NCBI RefSeq assembly: GCF_042681825.1
Contig: NZ_JBHUGH010000005.1
Location: 1 to 64,000, forward strand
Direction: 5' to 3'
Source: Halodurantibacterium flavum
GTDB lineage: Bacteria; Pseudomonadota; Alphaproteobacteria; Rhodobacterales; Rhodobacteraceae
DNA length: 64,000 nt
The first letter of the stretch is position 1, and every line of letters begins with the position of its first letter. Both the position numbers and the translations under genes were made by a program. This document shows positions 1 to 7,697 of this stretch, one piece after another. The notes beneath the pieces were generated by a model. It worked only from the letters and a program-made list of their open reading frames with translations. It was not told where the DNA came from and did not search any database.

Positions 1-104
1 GCAGGCTGAAGGACTGGCGCCGTATCGCCACACGCTATGACAGATGCGCCACGACCTTCCTCTCCGCCGTCGCTCTCGCCGCAACCGTCATCTTCTGGCT
101 TTGA
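1..104 (+). CDS. IS5-family transposase, C-terminal part (runs in from the left edge)
   Basis: The frame ending in TGA at 102-104 encodes about 33 residues, including RLKDWRRIATRYDRC and a hydrophobic tail ending in IFWL. This is the usual C-terminus of short IS5-family (DDE) transposases. The N-terminal part lies outside the window, so intactness cannot be judged. The bases after the stop (about 105-130, containing GAGTCTGGAGCC) resemble the terminal inverted repeat of such elements, so the IS probably ends there. It lies just beyond the 3' end of the L,D-transpeptidase gene and supports a mosaic, mobile origin for this part of the window. Confidence 0.75.
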   Translation, partial: RLKDWRRIATRYDRCATTFLSAVALAATVIFWL

Positions 105-163
105 AAATCAATGAGTCTGGAGCCTAATACGGCTCTCCGAGCTTGGTTGCGGGTGCGGTAAAC

Positions 164-772
164 CTAACCGGTGCTGTGGCTAAAACCATCGTCACCAGGC
201 TTTGGATGCAGGAACACTCTGGCATTCAGTGGCACACGATTGTAGAGATCGATCATGTGGTCGTTGATGAGCCCCGCACAGCCGTTGGACACGGCACGCC
301 CGATCGAATTTGGATCGTCTGTACCGTGAATTCGCAAAAATGTGTCGCCGCGCTCCGGAGTGAAAAGGTAGAGAGCTCGGGCACCCAATGGGTTGCCTGG
401 CCCACCGGCCATGCCTGTCTCCGCGTAGCGCGCGTATTTCTCGGGTTCGCGCTCGATCATGCCAGGGGTGGGAACCCACGACGGCCATTCTTTCTTGGCG
501 CCGATGAAATATTCGCCGGCCTCGTACAGGTCGCCGCGACCTATCCGCACGGGGTACACCATGGCCCGGCCTTCGGGAAGGATCCAGTAGAGCCGGAATG
601 GGCCTGGCATCACATGAACTTCTCCCGCAGGCGGGAAAGGGGATTCAAGCTCAATGATATGCGGTTCCCAAATGTTGGAAGATTCGCGTGGCTGCTGTTG
701 CGCCAGAACGCCGCTCGGAGAGGGAAGGCCTGCGAATGCAAGGCCTCCCAAGATGATGCTTCTGCGGTGCAT
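164..772 (-). CDS. L,D-transpeptidase (YkuD domain), exported
   Basis: A 202-residue exported protein. The N-terminus has two arginines and a hydrophobic stretch ending in VLAQ, consistent with a Sec or Tat signal peptide. The YkuD catalytic signature is clear near residues 147-172: RIHGT, then SNGCAGL with the nucleophilic cysteine. YkuD enzymes make 3-3 (L,D) crosslinks in peptidoglycan or attach proteins to it. The catalytic cysteine is the only cysteine in the protein, so thiol oxidation would inactivate it. A TGAGG ribosome-binding site precedes the ATG. It is the last gene of a five-gene minus-strand series and starts 7 bp after the stop of a second L,D-transpeptidase. Family assignment is firm; substrate specificity is unknown. 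Confidence 0.9.
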   Translation of the reverse strand: MHRRSIILGGLAFAGLPSPSGVLAQQQPRESSNIWEPHIIELESPFPPAGEVHVMPGPFRLYWILPEGRAMVYPVRIGRGDLYEAGEYFIGAKKEWPSWVPTPGMIEREPEKYARYAETGMAGGPGNPLGARALYLFTPERGDTFLRIHGTDDPNSIGRAVSNGCAGLINDHMIDLYNRVPLNARVFLHPKPGDDGFSHSTG

Positions 773-779
773 TACGGCC

Positions 780-1331
780 TCAAATGATCCTGACCTGCGT
801 TCCTATCGGGCAAAGCCCGTAGAGTTCTTCAATCATATCGTTGTAGAGGCCCACGCACCCGTCTGAGGACGGGCGACCGATCTTGCGGGTGTCGTGCGTG
901 CCATGAATAATGTAGGCGGGCCAACTGAGATACATGGCATGAGTGCCTAGCGGATTGTCGGGGCCGGGCGGTACATATTCCCATCCAAAACGCTCCACCT
1001 GGCTTGGGGTCGGGGTCCAGTCAGGTCCGACTTTCTTGCGAACGATGCTGGTGTATCCGCGCTTGGTCAGCTCCTCTGAAATCGGTACGGAGGTCGGGTA
1101 GATTCGGTAGTCGGTGCCATCGTGGTTCCAGAAGTGGAGAGCCCGTGAGGCAGTGTCCGCTACGATTGTTGCTTTGCCGAGATCGTCGAAGTGATCGCGC
1201 CAGTCTTGCATGGAGAAACTCGAGACGTTCCTGCGGACAGTTTCGCCTCTTAGAAGTGAAGGGGCGGACAACGTAGCCCCACTGGCCAAGGCTAAAGTGA
1301 GCGCTCTGCGACGGGTGACAGATTTCGACAT
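780..1331 (-). CDS. L,D-transpeptidase (YkuD domain), exported
   Basis: A 183-residue paralogue of the downstream L,D-transpeptidase. The N-terminus SVTRRRALTLALASG followed by a hydrophobic stretch resembles a twin-arginine signal peptide. The catalytic motif is IHGTHDTRKIGRPSSDGC, with a second cysteine about 16 residues later (YGLCPIG). A strong AGGAG site precedes the ATG. Two transpeptidases in tandem behind DsbA/TlpA/DsbD-type genes suggest one functional unit acting in the periplasm. Possible roles are 3-3 crosslinking or anchoring of envelope proteins; the sequence does not decide between them. Confidence 0.9.
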   Translation of the reverse strand: MSKSVTRRRALTLALASGATLSAPSLLRGETVRRNVSSFSMQDWRDHFDDLGKATIVADTASRALHFWNHDGTDYRIYPTSVPISEELTKRGYTSIVRKKVGPDWTPTPSQVERFGWEYVPPGPDNPLGTHAMYLSWPAYIIHGTHDTRKIGRPSSDGCVGLYNDMIEELYGLCPIGTQVRII

Positions 1332-1399
1332 GGAGGGTCTCCTAAGTTGAGTTTTGGTGGGCTGCGCCGTAAAGCTGATTTGGGTCTACAAAACCCGCA

Positions 1400-2029
1400 T
1401 CAGCTCGCGCTGCGGGCGTTAGTTATGGCTTCTTCCAGGGTTGCGCGGTCCAGAGCGCCGCTGTAGAGCGTTTTCTCGATGGCGAAGGCCGGGGTTCCAC
1501 GAAATCCAAGAGATGCAGCCTGAAAATCGTTGCGTTGAAGAAGAGCGTCCCACTTGGAGCGCTCGGCACGATAAGCGTCCATCGCCTCATCTACCTCGAC
1601 AACAGCTCCGACCACGCGTTCGACATCGGCGTCGCTCAGCTTGGCTTCGGTTGCCATGAGCGCATCGTTGATTTCGCCATAGGCCCCGAGCGCGACGGCA
1701 CCGAGAGCGAGTTGGCTCGCGCGTACGGACGGCGCTCCGAAGATCGGCCAGTCCTTCATGATCAGGCGCACGTTTCCGTCTTCCTCGACGACCTCCTTAA
1801 GCGTCGGGTGCATCCGCTTGCAGAACGGACACTGATAGTCGAAATATTCGACAAGCGTCACGTCGCCGTTGGGGTTACCCATCACGGGAGCGTCGGGATC
1901 GCGCAGAACTGCGTCGACGGTCAGTTGTTGCGCCCGTGCGGTCGAGGGAAGGAGGCCGAGCCCTAGCGCACCGGTTCCGAGCAGCATTCCTCCTCCGGCT
2001 GCGAATAGTCGACGTCGTGTCAGGGTCAT
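1400..2029 (-). CDS. DsbA-family thiol:disulfide oxidoreductase, Tat-type signal
   Basis: A 209-residue periplasmic thioredoxin-fold protein. The N-terminus TLTRRRLFAAGG plus a hydrophobic region is a twin-arginine-like signal. The active site is FDYQCPFCKRMHP (CPFC), and the cis-proline region GFRGTPAF is present near residue 180. It resembles the DsbA/ScsC/Com1 branch rather than classical E. coli DsbA. I chose the ATG at 2029 over a TTG one codon upstream because a GGAGA site is well placed. It lies 11 bp after the TlpA-like gene, in the same transcription unit. It may be an oxidase or isomerase, or a thiol shuttle reduced by the neighbouring DsbD. Confidence 0.88.
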   Translation of the reverse strand: MTLTRRRLFAAGGGMLLGTGALGLGLLPSTARAQQLTVDAVLRDPDAPVMGNPNGDVTLVEYFDYQCPFCKRMHPTLKEVVEEDGNVRLIMKDWPIFGAPSVRASQLALGAVALGAYGEINDALMATEAKLSDADVERVVGAVVEVDEAMDAYRAERSKWDALLQRNDFQAASLGFRGTPAFAIEKTLYSGALDRATLEEAITNARSAS

Positions 2030-2040
2030 CAAAGATCTCC

Positions 2041-2895
2041 TCAGTTGATAGGTTGCGACGCGGGGCCCGCATCCGTCTGCGGGGGGGCGTCTCGAAGCGT
2101 CGCGATCTGCGACATGAGTTCGGCGCGGGATATCTCGCCGAAATGAACGTCGCGGAGGGTGCCCGACGCATCGAAGAAAAGCGTCGTGGGCAGACCGACC
2201 GCGTTGAAGCGTGTCATCAGGCTGGAGGTCGGATCGAGCGAGATGTTGTCGCCGCCAAGAGCGAGGATTTCGAGGAATTGCGCGATCTGCTGGTCGGTCT
2301 CGCCCTGATTTGCGAAGATCAGGTCGGCGCCCTCAATCCGCTCGGCGACATCCATCATCATCGGCATCTCGCGGCGGCAGGGTGGACACCAGGTCGCCCA
2401 GAGATTGAGAACCAGCGGCGTGCCGTCGCGCGCATCGAGCCGCACCGGTTCGCCAGCCATGCTGGGGAAAGCGGTTTCGGGCAGCATCGCCAGCGGACCA
2501 TCCGACTGAGCCCGCAGCACTGCCTCGCCGGCGAGCCAGCCGACGAAGGCCGCGCCCATCAGCGGGGCAACAACGGACTCGCGCCGGACGATCAGGAAAA
2601 CGGAGAGGGCCGCGAGTCCGAGAAACCCTGCCGCGACTGAGACGCCGCCCTGCCACAGCTTGAGGATATCGAGCGGATGTTCGGAAAAAACTGCCCAGTG
2701 CTGCACAACGAAGCCCGCCCGCGCCGCGACCAGCCAACTTAGGGAAGCCGGAAAGGCCCAGCGGCGCAGGTCGATGCCGCGCCGCGCCTGCGGAATGGTC
2801 ACGACGTGGAAGACCGACAGAAAAACTATCGCGGCAACGATGAAGGCAAAGCGCTCGGTATCGAAGGCGAGCGGACCAATAGAAATTCCGTTCAT
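2041..2895 (-). CDS. TlpA-like thioredoxin with N-terminal membrane domain
   Basis: A 284-residue protein. Roughly residues 1-130 contain four or more hydrophobic helices, reminiscent of a shortened Lgt-like membrane module. Residues 140-270 form a thioredoxin domain with LNLWATWCPPCRREMP (CPPC) and the cis-proline region AVGLPTTLFF. TlpA/ResA-type proteins usually reduce periplasmic cysteines with electrons from DsbD or CcdA. The start codon overlaps the stop of dsbD by 4 bp, implying translational coupling, so this is the likely partner of DsbD. The multi-helix anchor, instead of the usual single one, is the unusual feature. Confidence 0.85.
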   Translation of the reverse strand: MNGISIGPLAFDTERFAFIVAAIVFLSVFHVVTIPQARRGIDLRRWAFPASLSWLVAARAGFVVQHWAVFSEHPLDILKLWQGGVSVAAGFLGLAALSVFLIVRRESVVAPLMGAAFVGWLAGEAVLRAQSDGPLAMLPETAFPSMAGEPVRLDARDGTPLVLNLWATWCPPCRREMPMMMDVAERIEGADLIFANQGETDQQIAQFLEILALGGDNISLDPTSSLMTRFNAVGLPTTLFFDASGTLRDVHFGEISRAELMSQIATLRDAPPQTDAGPASQPIN

Positions 2896-4685
2896 TGCGA
2901 TACCATCTGCAGCGAGCGCAGCATGTCGTCGCTTCCGGTATTGCCGACGATGCGGCTGCCCGGTGCCTCGGCGATCGTCTTGTCGAAGAAGACCATCGTG
3001 GGCGGCCCGGCGGCCCCGAGCATGTCGAGCAGCGTCTGGCTGTCAGGTCCGAAGTCGGTCACATCGACCTTTACGAGCGAAAGTGGGCTCATGGCCGATA
3101 GCACCTCGGGGTCGGAGAGCGGGCCGCGTTCGATGCTGCGGCAGGTCGTGCACCAGTCCGCCGTGACATAGGCCATGGTCGGGCGGCCGCCGTCTCCGAG
3201 CGCGGCTTCGAACTCCGCAGGGGTGAAGACGGTGGCAAAGCCTCCACCCTCAGCCTGCACCACGGTGCCGCCGCCCAAGCCGCCGGCGAGCGGAGCAAGT
3301 GGGTGCAGCGGATCATCGCCCCCTACGGCGGCCCCGACACCCTGAAGCGCGCCCGCGAACAGCACGATCATCCCCAGAGCGCCGCCGAGCCGTCCGGCCC
3401 GCCCGTCGCGCGGCATCTGGGCGAGGATCGCGCCCACCCCAATCAGTAGCGCCGACCAGAGCGCCAGCGTCGCGGCACCGGGCAGCACACGGCCCGCCAG
3501 CCAGATCGCGAAGCCGAGGAACAGCACGCCGAAAACCCATTTCGTCGTTTCCATCCAGGGTCCAGAGCGGGGCAGTACGCGAGGACCGAAGGCGCCGATC
3601 GCAAGCAGGGGCACACCTTGGCCGAGCCCCAGGGCAAATAGCGCCAGCGCGCCGAGCGCCACGTCGCCGGTCTGGGCGATGTAGAGCAACGCGCCTGCCA
3701 GCGGCGCCGTCACACAGGGGCCGACGATAAGCGCGGAGGTGAAGCCCAGAAGCGCTGCGCCGCCGACCGAGCCGCGGCGGCCTTCAACCCGCTCCAGCCT
3801 GCTGGCAATGAAGCGCGGCATCTGGAGGGTGAATAGGCCGAACATCGACAGCGCGAGCAGGACGAAGATCGCCGCCGCCACAGAGATCGCGACCGGCGAT
3901 TGCAGCGCGACCTGAAGGTTCTGCCCAGACCACGCCGCGACGATGCCGAGCCCGGCGAAGGCGACGGCCATCGCCAGCACATAGGATCCCGACAGAGACA
4001 GCCCCCGCCGGATGCTGGGCGGCTCGCGCTGACCCATGACGAGGCCGGCCACGATGGGGAACATCGGGAAAACGCAGGGGGTGAAGGCGAGCAGAAGTCC
4101 GAGTCCGAAGAAGCCGGCCACCACAAGTGCCGTGCCGCCGCGCGCAGAAAGCCCGTCGAGAAGGCCCGGCTCGTCGGCCAGGGTGAGGCTGTGGGAAGTA
4201 TCGGAAGAGAAGGGCGTGCCGGCGCCCGCGGTCGGGACGAACGTTTCGGTGCCTGCACCGTTTATCGCGGCGGTATCGTCTCCGTCGAACGAGATCTCGC
4301 GGGTCTGTGGCGGATAGCAGATGCTGTCCTCCTTGCAACCCTGCCACGTAAGCGTCACAGACCCAGACGCCGAAGCCAGGTTGATTTCCAGCGCGTCGTG
4401 ATAAACTTCGACCACCCCGAAGTTGGGATCGTCCTTCATGTCGCCCGCTGGCGTGTCGAGGGGGATCTCCACGCCGTCGGCTGTGGTGGCGGAGATATAA
4501 TCGCGATAGAGGTAGTAGCCTTCCTCTATCTCCCAAGAGAGCGTTGCCGTGTCCCCATCTGGGGTCACGGTCAGAACGAATGCCTCCGCTGCGGGTAGTG
4601 GCTGAGACACCTGAGCCGAAGCTGCCGCGCCCCAGACACAAACGATGGCTGCGAGTGCGGCCTGAAAGAATTGGATCGGTTTCAT
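2892..4685 (-). CDS. dsbD: thiol:disulfide interchange protein DsbD
   Basis: A 597-residue protein with the full DsbD layout: signal peptide ending in AAASAQ, and an N-terminal periplasmic alpha domain (GYYLYRDYI; cysteines in GCKEDSICYPP). A central eight-helix CcdA-like domain follows (FTPCVFPMFPIVAG and LIVGPCVTAPLAG), then a C-terminal thioredoxin domain with TADWCTTCRSIE. DsbD moves electrons from cytoplasmic thioredoxin across the membrane to periplasmic thiols. I preferred the ATG at 4685, which begins a proper signal peptide, over an in-frame ATG 18 codons upstream. It heads a minus-strand unit with the TlpA-like, DsbA-like and two L,D-transpeptidase genes, divergent from a two-component system. 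Confidence 0.93.
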   Translation of the reverse strand: MKPIQFFQAALAAIVCVWGAAASAQVSQPLPAAEAFVLTVTPDGDTATLSWEIEEGYYLYRDYISATTADGVEIPLDTPAGDMKDDPNFGVVEVYHDALEINLASASGSVTLTWQGCKEDSICYPPQTREISFDGDDTAAINGAGTETFVPTAGAGTPFSSDTSHSLTLADEPGLLDGLSARGGTALVVAGFFGLGLLLAFTPCVFPMFPIVAGLVMGQREPPSIRRGLSLSGSYVLAMAVAFAGLGIVAAWSGQNLQVALQSPVAISVAAAIFVLLALSMFGLFTLQMPRFIASRLERVEGRRGSVGGAALLGFTSALIVGPCVTAPLAGALLYIAQTGDVALGALALFALGLGQGVPLLAIGAFGPRVLPRSGPWMETTKWVFGVLFLGFAIWLAGRVLPGAATLALWSALLIGVGAILAQMPRDGRAGRLGGALGMIVLFAGALQGVGAAVGGDDPLHPLAPLAGGLGGGTVVQAEGGGFATVFTPAEFEAALGDGGRPTMAYVTADWCTTCRSIERGPLSDPEVLSAMSPLSLVKVDVTDFGPDSQTLLDMLGAAGPPTMVFFDKTIAEAPGSRIVGNTGSDDMLRSLQMVSQ

Positions 4686-4707
4686 GGTGTTTTGGTGCGA
4701 TGCCAAT

Positions 4708-4724
4708 CTTAAGTCGGTCTTAAG
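4708..4724. promoter_or_regulatory. PmrA-type response-regulator box between dsbD and the two-component genes
   Basis: Two CTTAAG hexamers separated by exactly five bases (TCGGT) lie in the 74-bp divergent intergenic region. This matches the published PmrA consensus (YTTAAG-N5-YTTAAG) and is close to the QseB half-site pattern. The 11-bp period is typical for tandem OmpR-family binding. The adjacent regulator gene encodes an OmpR/QseB/PmrA-type protein. The site is positioned to control both dsbD and the regulator itself. Binding is inferred, not shown. Confidence 0.65.
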
Positions 4725-4759
4725 GTTGGAGGGCGACATGCGGTGAAAAGGGAAGACGT

Positions 4760-5443
4760 ATGCGTATATTGATCGTGGAGGACGACGAAGTGCTCGCGGA
4801 CGGCTTGTCTGTGGGGTTGCGCCTGTCCGGCTTCACGCCCGATCAAGTCGCGACCATTGCAGATGCGAGGGATGCGATCGAAGCCGATGATTTCGATGGT
4901 ATCGTTCTCGACATTATGTTGCCCGACGGGCTTGGACTGGATCTGCTGCAGGAGATCAGGGCGCAGGGGGTCAGAGTACCGGTCCTACTTCTAACGTCGC
5001 GCGATCGTGTCCGCGACCGCGTACGGGGCCTCGATGCGGGGGCTGACGATTACCTCGGCAAGCCATTCGATCTTGAGGAGCTTTCGGCGAGACTGCGCGC
5101 CATGCTCCGGCGACGGGACGGTCGTGCAAGCAGCTATATCAGCTACAACGGACTATCCATCGACGCGTCCTCGCTGTCGGGCCACTACCGCGACAAGCCC
5201 GTTTCGTTCTCTAGGCGTGAGTTTGCAATTCTCGCAGCTCTCATCGAGCATCCCCGGCATATCGTGTCGCGGGAAAGGTTGGAAGAAAAGCTATACGGCT
5301 GGCAGGAGGACATCGAGAGCAACGCCGTTGAAGTGCATATCCACAAACTGCGGAGCAAGATCGCGCGCTCCTACATCGAAACCGTCCGTGGCCTCGGCTA
5401 TCGGCTCGCAGAAGAGGAGGCTCAGCCATCTCAATTCGAGTGA
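4760..5443 (+). CDS. OmpR/PmrA-type two-component response regulator
   Basis: A 227-residue protein with a receiver domain (acidic pair at D8-D9, phospho-acceptor D51 in VLDIMLPDG, LLTSRD, and the switch lysine in DDYLGKPFDLEEL). It has a C-terminal winged helix (SFSRREFAILAAL, SNAVEVHIHKLRSKI, TVRGLGYRL). The ending resembles the QseB/PmrA/TctD branch. The last base pairs overlap the kinase start (GTGA), so the two are co-translated. It is divergent from dsbD, with a CTTAAG-N5-CTTAAG box between them, so it most likely controls the thiol-redox/L,D-transpeptidase set. The signal is unknown. Confidence 0.93.
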   Translation: MRILIVEDDEVLADGLSVGLRLSGFTPDQVATIADARDAIEADDFDGIVLDIMLPDGLGLDLLQEIRAQGVRVPVLLLTSRDRVRDRVRGLDAGADDYLGKPFDLEELSARLRAMLRRRDGRASSYISYNGLSIDASSLSGHYRDKPVSFSRREFAILAALIEHPRHIVSRERLEEKLYGWQEDIESNAVEVHIHKLRSKIARSYIETVRGLGYRLAEEEAQPSQFE

Positions 5444-6750
5444 AACTCTTCTTAATACTAGCGGTGGCAACGAGCACGGTCTGGGTGTTTGCAGCGATTT
5501 GGATCCAAACATCGACACGTTCGGAAGTTGAGCGAGTGCTTGACGCTAGGTTGTATGAAGCGGCCCACATGGTGTCCTCACTACTGTCTGATCGTCGAAT
5601 TGAAGTCGCGCAGGCCGGGACTGGGCTTGACACAATCCCCCTCCAGTCCGCACCGGGCTATTCTCGGCAACTCTCCTGCCAAATCTGGGCTCTTGATGGT
5701 AGCATCGTTGGTCAATCAAGCGGGGCTCCGCAGGGTCGACTGACAGAGATGGAAGCCGAGGGATATTCGCAATCAGATGTCAACGGCGAACCCTGGCGGG
5801 TTTACTCGATGGTCAATGAGGCGTTGGGTGTTCGCATCATGGTTGGAGACAGTCTCGCGGTTCGTGATCGACTGATCTGGGACGTTCTGGAAGGCCTGCT
5901 GCTGCCGGGAGCACTTATCCTGCCGGTACTCGCGATCATTCTTTGGTTCAGCGTTGCGAGAGGGATGGCCCCCATCGAGCGTCTTGCCGCAGATTTGCGA
6001 AGGCGTGCGCCAGATGATCTCAGCGCAATTCCCGACGTGGCATCTCCGCCCGAAATTCGATCTGTTCTCCAAGCCCTGAACGCGCTTTTTTCGAAAGTGG
6101 CGGCGGCTCGTGACGTCGAGCGAGATTTTACCACCTATGCAGCCCACGAACTGAAGACACCGCTTGCCGGACTTCGCACGCAGGCGCAGATCATGCGCAT
6201 GTCAGATGACCCCGCAGTGAGAGCAAATGCTTTGAACGCGTTAGAACGTTCTGTTGACCGGACTGACAGGATGGTTCGACAGCTCCTAGAGCTCTCCATC
6301 GTCGAACAGTCCGACCTGGTTCTTGAAGATGTGGACCTGAAAAAATTGATTGCAGAGACTGTCGTTGACCTAAAGCCTATGGCATCCACGAAGTTAGTCT
6401 CTCTCACGGCGGATACCTCCACCAACGTCGTCATGGTAAAGACCAATTCGTTCCTTCTTCAGACAGCACTACGCAATGTTATAGAAAACGCGATCCACGC
6501 TTCTCCGATCAAAGCCGAGGTGCGGATCATGTTGGATGGGACAGCCATATCGGTAGTCGACGATGGTCCTGGCATGGATGGGGAGTACCTTTCGCAAATG
6601 AAAACCCGGTTCAAACGGGGGCGCGAGGGGAGCCCTGGCGGGAGTGGACTAGGTCTGTCGATTGTGGCTAGTGCGATGGAGAGATTAGGTGGCCAATTCT
6701 CATTCAAGCGCGCCGAGAGCGGGGGTCAGATCGTTCAGTTGCTTTTGTAA
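5440..6750 (+). CDS. sensor histidine kinase (QseC/PmrB-like layout)
   Basis: A 436-residue membrane kinase with an N-terminal membrane helix, a periplasmic sensor domain of about 130 residues, and a second membrane helix near residue 155-180. Then come HAMP, HisKA (YAAHELKTPLAGLRTQAQI, phospho-histidine in AHELKT) and HATPase_c (N box RNVIENAIHAS, G1 VDDGPGMDG, G2 GGSGLGLSIV). It starts at a GTG that overlaps the regulator's stop by 4 bp. The coding sequence is visibly less GC-rich than its neighbours, which fits horizontal acquisition. The ligand cannot be inferred from the periplasmic domain. Confidence 0.92.
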   Translation: MKLFLILAVATSTVWVFAAIWIQTSTRSEVERVLDARLYEAAHMVSSLLSDRRIEVAQAGTGLDTIPLQSAPGYSRQLSCQIWALDGSIVGQSSGAPQGRLTEMEAEGYSQSDVNGEPWRVYSMVNEALGVRIMVGDSLAVRDRLIWDVLEGLLLPGALILPVLAIILWFSVARGMAPIERLAADLRRRAPDDLSAIPDVASPPEIRSVLQALNALFSKVAAARDVERDFTTYAAHELKTPLAGLRTQAQIMRMSDDPAVRANALNALERSVDRTDRMVRQLLELSIVEQSDLVLEDVDLKKLIAETVVDLKPMASTKLVSLTADTSTNVVMVKTNSFLLQTALRNVIENAIHASPIKAEVRIMLDGTAISVVDDGPGMDGEYLSQMKTRFKRGREGSPGGSGLGLSIVASAMERLGGQFSFKRAESGGQIVQLLL

Positions 6751-6874
6751 GTTATTCCGGCAAGAGAGACTTTAGGGGACCTGAGTGTCAGTGATTTTCA
6801 CCGTTTGTCACTTGGGGTTGGATAGCCATGTGTATCGTGGACGCCTTCTTCGCTAATTTTGACGTAAGGAGGCC

Positions 6875-7024
6875 ATGATGAGCAGCAGCAAGTTCAGCGA
6901 CGATTTCAAGAAAGACGCCGTCGCGCAGATCACGGAGATGGGCTGCCCGGTCAGGGAAGAGGCCGAGCGCCTGGTCGTGAGCCGATACGCCCTCTAACCT
7001 TGGAAGAAGAAGTTCGCGAATACT
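6875..7024 (+). pseudogene. IS3-family orfA remnant with an in-frame stop
   Basis: The frame starting at 6875 reads SSSKFSDDFKKDAVAQITEM and continues with a helix-turn-helix ending in SRYAL, a TAA at 6995-6997, then PWKKKFA. In intact IS3-family orfA proteins the stop position is normally an aromatic residue before the WKKKF segment, so this looks like a nonsense mutation. After about 7013 the reading passes into an unrelated IS30-like frame. The remnant is non-functional. Confidence 0.7.
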
Positions 7025-7170
7025 TCCCCAATGACACGGATCTGAGACAGCACGTTGCCGAAGCGCTCAGCGCCGTTGCTCAAGCGCTGAAAGTCCGTTC
7101 CCAGAAAACGCTTAGTTTGCGAACACCGGCAGAGGCACTCGACCGCCTGCTCAAACAGGATAAAGTCTAA
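7013..7170 (+). pseudogene. IS30-family transposase, C-terminal fragment
   Basis: The frame ending at TAA 7168-7170 encodes REYFPNDTDLRQHV, then KTLSLRTPAEALDRLLKQ. This matches the C-terminal region of IS30-family transposases (normally ...FPKGTDLS... KTLGWKTPAEAL...). The N-terminal two thirds of the gene is missing and the fragment abuts an IS3 orfA remnant, so it is a truncated leftover of nested insertions or deletions. The GC-rich bases just after the stop resemble the usual right end of IS30 elements. Confidence 0.65.
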
Positions 7171-7189
7171 AGTAGTGCGCCGACCGGTT

Positions 7190-7586
7190 GAAGCCGCCTT
7201 GCAAACGTTGGTCCGGATGACGAAACAACTCGTCGGACTTGCCGCAGCGCCTTCCGGCCATCATGTGCGCGTCCGTGAACAATGTGGTATCCCGATCCGC
7301 TTTCTTTGACCAACCCACCACGCGTCGGGAAAACGGGTCCAGCGCGACCGCCACATCAAGCCAGCCCTCGGCCGTCCAGAGGTAGCTGAAGTCTGCCAGT
7401 CACCTCTGGTTCGGGCCCTCCGCCCAGAAGTCGCGATCAAGAATATTGTGAGCAAGAGGTTTACGCGTGCCGCCGCATGACATCTGTCGAAATGCGCGAC
7501 TGGTGCTTCTCGGAACAACGCTGCGCAGGGAGGTCAGCGACGGGCGCCGGCCGACGAGGGCGAAGTTGGCCAGCAGACGGCGCCGA
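7190..7586 (-). pseudogene. IS3-family orfB (transposase) remnant, truncated and stopped
   Basis: Read on the minus strand this shows the start of the DDE integrase core of IS3-family OrfB: DFWAEGPNQR, an in-frame TGA where a tryptophan is expected, then LADFSYLWTAEGW and ALDPFSRRVVGWS. The frame continues with degenerate sequence (MMAGRR, RHPDQ) and breaks off near 7190 at the IS30 fragment. It begins directly after the stop of the DUF2474 gene of the cyd operon. It is inactive. Confidence 0.65.
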
Positions 7587-7697
7587 TTAATGTATTGCGA
7601 GGCGGATCGCGAAAGCGACCACGGCCAGCAGGCTGACGCTGGCAGCCCACAATCCGATGAACCACAGCCAGTGCGAGTATCGGGATCGACTGGGCAT
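7587..7697 (-). CDS. DUF2474-type micro-protein of the cyd (CIO) operon
   Basis: A 36-residue protein with a short basic N-terminus (PSRSRYSHWLWFIGLW) and one membrane helix ending in FAIRLAIH. Its ATG overlaps the TGA of cydB in a TGATG arrangement, a strong sign of coupled translation. Short single-helix proteins annotated as DUF2474 are regularly found at this position after cyanide-insensitive bd oxidase genes of alphaproteobacteria. They may be an accessory subunit analogous to CydX of E. coli. No significance test was possible for so short a gene; position and coupling are the main support. The IS3 remnant starts right after its stop. Confidence 0.75.
   Translation of the reverse strand: MPSRSRYSHWLWFIGLWAASVSLLAVVAFAIRLAIH

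Noticed and set aside
143..787. 214-codon plus-strand frame opposite the first L,D-transpeptidase
   Set aside because: The minus strand encodes a complete YkuD protein with signal peptide; the plus frame has no recognisable feature.
2892..4685. ScsB/suppressor-of-copper-sensitivity identity for the DsbD protein
   Set aside because: The gene trio resembles scsBCD, but the N-terminal domain carries DsbD-alpha features and no other scs marker, so I kept the DsbD call; a copper role stays possible.
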